The translations under genes were made by a program, and so were the position numbers. The notes beneath the pieces were generated by a model. The model was not told the origin of the DNA and searched no databases. It was given only the letters and a program-made list of their open reading frames with translations. DNA of 64,000 bases from Methylobacillus glycogenes JCM 2850 (lineage in GTDB: Bacteria; Pseudomonadota; Gammaproteobacteria; Burkholderiales; Methylophilaceae): assembly GCF_000617925.1 (NCBI RefSeq), contig NZ_BAMT01000003.1:124001-188000 (forward strand). Reading direction: 5' to 3'. This document shows positions 59,963 to 64,000 of this stretch, one piece after another; the stretch's first letter is position 1, and every line of letters starts with the position of its first letter.

Positions 59963-60547
59963 ATGGGACAAGACAGAGACTTTGAGTACCTGGGCAAGAT
60001 CCAGGACTATTTCGCCGAGCACAAGACGCTGCCGACTTTTAGTCATGTGGCGCAGTTGCTTGGGTTTAAATCCAAGAACGCGGTGACTTCTTTTGTTGCC
60101 CGGCTCAAGCTACAGGGTTATATCGATTATGCCCCTGACAAGCGCCTCAAACCCGGCAGGCGTTTTTTTGAGCGCATCATTGCTGAAAGCACCGTACAGG
60201 CTGGTTTTGCTACCCCGGCTTATGGTGACAGCCTCGATAGCATGGGTATTGATGATTTTCTCATTGAGAAGCCCTCGCAAACGGTGTTGATCACCGTGCG
60301 TGGTGATTCCATGAAAGATGCTGGCATTTTCAATGGGGATACGGTGATTGTGGAAAAGCGCTCATTCGCTAATCTGGGTGATATCGTTGTTGCCATTCTC
60401 AATAATGAGTTCACGCTCAAAACCCTGGGCAAGGAAGACGGCAAGTTTGTGCTGATCCCTGCCAATAAGGATTTCCCGGTAATACGCCCTAATGGCGATT
60501 TTGAGATTTTTGGCGTGGTGGTAGGGCAGTTCCGCAAATACAACTGA
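59963..60547 (+). CDS. LexA2-like SOS repressor
   Basis: 194 residues, slightly shorter than LexA. The HTH is at about 25-60 (TFSHVAQLLGFKSKNAVTSFVARLKLQGYI). The self-cleavage site is Ala-Gly in VQAGFATPA at about 80-88. The S24 protease dyad is Ser in RGDSMKDAG and Lys in TLKTLGKED. So it should undergo RecA-stimulated autocleavage. The N-terminal DNA-binding domain differs from E. coli LexA but fits the LexA2/ImuA-linked class. No imuA-imuB-dnaE2 genes are adjacent, and the predicted operator is its own promoter palindrome. Confidence 0.8.
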   Translation: MGQDRDFEYLGKIQDYFAEHKTLPTFSHVAQLLGFKSKNAVTSFVARLKLQGYIDYAPDKRLKPGRRFFERIIAESTVQAGFATPAYGDSLDSMGIDDFLIEKPSQTVLITVRGDSMKDAGIFNGDTVIVEKRSFANLGDIVVAILNNEFTLKTLGKEDGKFVLIPANKDFPVIRPNGDFEIFGVVVGQFRKYN

Positions 60548-60560
60548 ACGGCCTGACATG

Positions 60561-60595
60561 TTGAAAAGCTAGTTTCTAAAAGGCTAGCTTTTCAA
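60561..60595 (+). terminator. Hairpin after the LexA2-like gene
   Basis: TTGAAAAGCTAG pairs with CTAGCTTTTCAA around an 11-base loop; weak T tail. Probable terminator. Confidence 0.6.
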
Positions 60596-60708
60596 AGCGC
60601 TGGGAATGATAGGGCAAAAGCTCATAGGCACAATATTCACCAGGTTGATGCTTGGAATATTGTTCTAATTTTTCTCTCAATGAGCTTTGTCTCCCAGTAC
60701 TTGCGTGC

Positions 60709-61953
60709 TTATTCGGAGTAAATGTCGGCTAGATCCATTCCGGCTTTCCATTGTGACGCCAATTGGTAAGCCGTGTCCTGTTCAGCCATCGTCATACTAT
60801 GAGCCAGATCCGCGCGGGATCTCGCTGCTGATTGCTGGCCTTTTCTAAAGGCTAGATCAAACCATGCGTAGGCAATGATCTTATTAGTTTTGATCGATGC
60901 ATAGCCATCCCGGTAAGCAACACCGAGAAATTCTTGCGCATCAGGCTGTCCCTTTACTCCGGCTTTTTTAAGCCACTTCAGCGCCAGTTCAGGATTAACG
61001 GGAACGCCATGTCCATAGAAATACGCTTCGCCAATGCTGGCCTGTGCCTTGAGATCATTTTGTGCTGCCGCCATGGCATACCATTTGAAGGCGAGCTGTA
61101 AATCAGTTTTAACGCCTCTGCCAGAACTGTACATCCAGCCCAAAATTTGCTGTGCATGCGGATCGCCTCCTTCAGCACCCAATTGATAAAGGCGATAGGC
61201 TTCTTTGGTATCTGTTGTGATGCCTCTACCAAAATAATAAGACTCGGCTAGATTAGTCTGGGCAGCCGCCATTCCTTGCTCAGCTGCTAGTTTGAACAGC
61301 TCATTGGCCTCATGCACATTTTCCTTAATACCCCAGCCATTGAGGTATAAAACCCCAAGACCATTTTGTGCTGATGTGTAGCCAGCACCGGCAAGGACTT
61401 GTAACAACTTTGCGGCTTGTTGATATTCCTTCTTTGCGACCAGCATTCTTGCCAATCTTAGTTGACCGTTGATAGCACCTTTCTCGGCAGCAGCCTGGTA
61501 GAGAGCGAAAGCCAGTTGGGTATTGATTTCAACCCCCAAACCATATTCATACATATAACCAAGGTCAGCTTTTGCATAAGCAGACCCACGTTCTATGGCG
61601 TTATAAATCCAATCTCTGGCCAGTAAATAATCAGGGTTGTAGTCATCAAGAAGATAGTGTTCCCCCAGCAGTTCCTGTGCATGAATATTTCCTTTAGTCG
61701 CAGATTTTGTAAGCCATTCCACGCCTGCATCTTCATCTTTTGAAACACCATTGCCAAATAGATAGGATTTACCGACTTGGAGTTGCGCACCCGAATCACC
61801 AGCAATAGCAGACTTCAACATAAGATGCCATTGAGTCTGCTGATTTAATGGATTTTCAGCGGCTCGCGAGGGAGTAATGCAAGAAAATAATACAAATAAT
61901 GTGCTGATTATTTTGGCGCTAAGACCATGGGGGTTATGGTGTTTTACATGCAT
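60709..61953 (-). CDS. Sel1-repeat protein, exported
   Basis: 414 residues from the ATG at 61953 (MHVKHHNPHG); the longer upstream frame lacks a good start. A signal peptide (IISTLFVLFSCITPSRAAE) is followed by about nine Sel1 (TPR-like) repeats of about 36 residues, for example AQLQVGKSYLFGNGVSKDEDAG, ANLAESYYFGRGI-type and AQQILGWMYSSGRGVKTDL. The repeats form protein-interaction scaffolds, often in regulation of surface structures or c-di-GMP signalling. The C-terminus ends with a shorter, unusual repeat. Confidence 0.85.
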   Translation of the reverse strand: MHVKHHNPHGLSAKIISTLFVLFSCITPSRAAENPLNQQTQWHLMLKSAIAGDSGAQLQVGKSYLFGNGVSKDEDAGVEWLTKSATKGNIHAQELLGEHYLLDDYNPDYLLARDWIYNAIERGSAYAKADLGYMYEYGLGVEINTQLAFALYQAAAEKGAINGQLRLARMLVAKKEYQQAAKLLQVLAGAGYTSAQNGLGVLYLNGWGIKENVHEANELFKLAAEQGMAAAQTNLAESYYFGRGITTDTKEAYRLYQLGAEGGDPHAQQILGWMYSSGRGVKTDLQLAFKWYAMAAAQNDLKAQASIGEAYFYGHGVPVNPELALKWLKKAGVKGQPDAQEFLGVAYRDGYASIKTNKIIAYAWFDLAFRKGQQSAARSRADLAHSMTMAEQDTAYQLASQWKAGMDLADIYSE

Positions 61954-62353
61954 GATCAGAATTAATAATGATTTATTTTTATGAAAATTGATTTTCTTAC
62001 ACATACAAAAGCAAATCAATCAGTGCATGAGTGGCTATTGTGTTTTTCCCATACTAAACGCACCAATTTATCCCCATATTAATATTATGCGTTTGTTTTC
62101 AGCTTGCAGTAGGGAAAGCAGGGTTATGGTCATCACGCCCATGGTCGTGTACATGTCACGGCTAGCCTTTATCTTAAAATTAGACCGTAAGATGAGCAGC
62201 GCCAGTATGGTTTGCCTAAAAATAAGGCAGGGTCATTTCTCTTTCTGCCATCAGCCACTTAAAGCAGCGCTCCCCAGTCTGCCCACATGGTTATGCACAG
62301 ATTTTGTGTACGTCAGACACAGCGCTGATTCAGTACTGGAGCCAATGTCAAGC
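61954..62353. other. Intergenic region before the AraC gene
   Basis: About 400 bases, AT-rich near the Sel1 gene start, no gene recognised. No clear regulatory motif. Confidence 0.4.
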
Positions 62354-63390
62354 TCATGACTCCTGTCCGCTGACCTGCATGCGCAGCATGGAAGGAGTCA
62401 GCCCGGTCCAGCGCTTGAAGGAGCGGCGGAAGTTGTTGGCATCGTGGAAACCCAGGTAAGCCGCAACCTGATCATTGTTGTAATCATGGCCCTGCATGAG
62501 TTGCAGGGTGACATGTACGCGTACCTGATCCAGCTCGGCCTGGAAGTTGGTGTGATGTGATGCCAGGTAACGCTTGAAGGTGGCGGGACTCACGCCAAAA
62601 TCGGCGCTGGTTTGCTCCAGGGTCGGGCTGCTGCGGATATGCCTGAGCAGATAGTCATAAAGCCTGGCCAACAGGCTCATGAAGGGCTGTTGTTGGTGCG
62701 CCACCGCAGCCGATACGGCGATATCACTGCCTCTAGGCCAGGGTTGTGTCAGATATTCCACAGGCAGGCTCATGGCATCCATCTGTTGATTGAAGTGCAG
62801 CTCTTGCCCAAGGTGCACGAAATATTGCTCCTGATAGGCGGGCGGGGTGCGGTTGAAGCTATAGCGCCAGGGCAGCTTCTGACCGCTCAGCCAGCGGCAC
62901 ATGCTGGTGACTGCCGTCATCATCATTTCCACCACAAATCCACGCAAGCGCGGAGTGACATAGCTTTCGGTCCAGTGCAGGGTCACCTGGCCTTTGTGCT
63001 CCAGCAGATGCGGCGCAAGCAGCGGGCTGAGCCTGGCCTGGCTATCTATCAGTATTTGCAAGGCCTGGCGCAGGTTGCAGGCATGCAGCAAGCCATGACT
63101 GAGATCGCCATAATGGCCAGGCAGCAGTTGCTGACCCAGCATAAAGCTGGTGTCGTTGGCCGCCAGGCTGTTTTGCAGATTGTTGAGTAATTGCAAGTAT
63201 TCCACAGGCTGATCAGGGTGGTGGGAGCCAGTATGCTCAGCTCTGTCAGCGAGGTTTTATGCAACAGGTCCTGCGCCGCCATGTCACGACTGCGGCCATA
63301 TTCAAGCAACAGGGCAGCCTGGTGCCGTGCCGGGATAAATGCGCTGCCAGGCAGATAGTAATTGACACCGGATTTGTCGCTGTAACACAT
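62354..63390 (-). CDS. AraC-family regulator with arabinose-binding-like N-domain (one frameshift)
   Basis: About 345 residues when restored. An N-terminal effector domain of the Arabinose_bd type (GDLSHGLLHACNLRQALQILIDS), then the C-terminal AraC HTH pair: SSPTLEQTSADFGVSPATFKRYLASHHTNFQAEL and NDQVAAYLGFHDANNFRRSFKRWTGLTPS. The first frame ends wrong near 63204. Adding one G (CAGCCTGTGG to CAGCCTGGTGG) gives LISLVEYLQLLNNLQ and joins the two halves. It lies 9 bases past the GGDEF gene, likely co-transcribed; the target genes are unknown. Confidence 0.82.
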
Positions 63391-63399
63391 GGGGGGTGA

Positions 63400-64000
63400 T
63401 TACGCCTGCAATTTGCTTGCCAGCATGGCTGAAAAGTCAGGCGAGTTTTGTTCTGGCAGCCTGGCCGCCTGCTCTGCACCATCAGCTCTAGTGTGACCGC
63501 CCGCATGGGCCTCTGTTCTCACAGGAATTTCCAATGAAGCATTCATGCTCGCTAACAGTTGTGTCGGGTTCTGATCGGCTCTGGCGCATACGCTTCTCGC
63601 AGACAGCGCAATGACTTGTGAACCATCGCGTACATGATGCGCCAGCGAGGCAATGGCGGTTTGCAATTGCCTTGCCGTGGCATGGGCCTGGCTTGCATTC
63701 ATGGCGGGCAACAAAATGGCAAACCTGTCGCCTGCATAGCGACACAGCAGGTCTTGTGGCCTGAGGTTAAGCAGTAACAGATGGCTGATCGCCTGCAGCA
63801 AGCGGTCGCCTTCCTGCTGTCCGTGATCGCGGTTGATCTGCTGGAAGTTATTGATATCCAGTAATACCAGCATGCCGGCATCGCCTGCTTGCTGTTCCAG
63901 TCTGATCTGTTCATGCAGATAGCTGGCATCGGCCAGTTGGGTGATACGGTCAAATGAGCGGTGATCGCGGAACAGGCGTTCGCGTTTCTGCATATGCTCG
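63400..64000 (-). CDS. GGDEF-domain protein with degenerate signature (right edge, partial)
   Basis: The C-terminal 200 residues or so are visible, and the gene continues beyond the right edge. The diguanylate cyclase fold is clear (ITQLADASYLHEQIRL, VLLDINNFQQINRDHG, DRLLQAISHLLLLNLRP). The signature loop reads RYAGDRF instead of RxGGDEF. The Gly-Gly and Glu needed for GTP binding and catalysis are changed, so it is predicted to be catalytically inactive and may act as a GTP or c-di-GMP sensor. The C-terminus beyond the domain is Ala/Gln-rich. A PAS or membrane input domain probably lies off the edge. Confidence 0.75.
   Translation of the reverse strand, partial: EHMQKRERLFRDHRSFDRITQLADASYLHEQIRLEQQAGDAGMLVLLDINNFQQINRDHGQQEGDRLLQAISHLLLLNLRPQDLLCRYAGDRFAILLPAMNASQAHATARQLQTAIASLAHHVRDGSQVIALSARSVCARADQNPTQLLASMNASLEIPVRTEAHAGGHTRADGAEQAARLPEQNSPDFSAMLASKLQA

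Overview
The window is typical Gram-negative chromosomal sequence. Gene content and order fit a betaproteobacterium: nlpD-pcm-surE, tamA-tamB, acnB, uvrC-pgsA-tRNA, selO, a PEP-CTERM protein and several TonB receptors. A Methylophilaceae-like host is possible, but that is inference and nothing here proves it. Coding density is high. There is no rRNA, CRISPR array, complete insertion sequence or prophage.

Layout. 1-1.5 kb: the end of a thioredoxin-like gene, then a small-protein/ADP-ribosyltransferase-like pair that looks like a toxin-antitoxin unit. 1.2-11.4 kb (minus): a housekeeping run, purB-tamA-tamB-wrbA-surE-pcm-nlpD. 11.7-22.7 kb: an EF-hand protein, polysaccharide deacetylase, acnB, DUF3016 protein, YqhA-like protein, rlmJ, a zinc-type CDF exporter, a tautomerase, uvrC and pgsA. 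22.7-25.2 kb: tRNA-Gly/Cys/Gly, followed by an accessory patch. That patch holds a HipA-like C-terminal scrap, a 13-bp inverted-repeat operator, and a two-gene winged-helix/AbiEii-like nucleotidyltransferase module. 25.3-40.6 kb: two TonB receptors, a periplasmic amidohydrolase, an SfnB-like flavoprotein, an SsuD-like monooxygenase and a peptide-type ABC transporter with a fused double ATPase. Together these look like an organosulfur (or similar small-molecule) acquisition island. 40.6-45.4 kb: a GGDEF-EAL protein, a BON protein, a nuclease remnant and a BrnT/BrnA-like pair. 45.8-54.0 kb: an RND tripartite efflux operon led by an alpha/beta hydrolase, with a divergent LysR regulator. 54-64 kb: a Crp/Fnr regulator, PEP-CTERM protein, LLM oxidoreductase, VOC protein, selO, a LexA2-like repressor, a Sel1-repeat protein, an AraC regulator and a truncated degenerate GGDEF protein.

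A pattern that affects the whole annotation: at least 13 single-base losses interrupt otherwise intact, mostly essential or conserved genes (thioredoxin-like, tamB, tamA twice, acnB, rlmJ, uvrC, TonB receptor, ABC ATPase, RND pump, RND adaptor, LLM enzyme, AraC). All are the same kind of event (-1), mostly at short G/C runs, and every gene is restored by adding one base. I read these as sequence errors rather than pseudogenes and annotate each gene over its full span.

The most promising undescribed biology is the 23.4-25.2 kb winged-helix/nucleotidyltransferase module with its operator, and the 0.37-1.15 kb ADP-ribosyltransferase-like pair. The short LexA2-like repressor, whose palindromic operator sits in its own promoter spacer, comes next.
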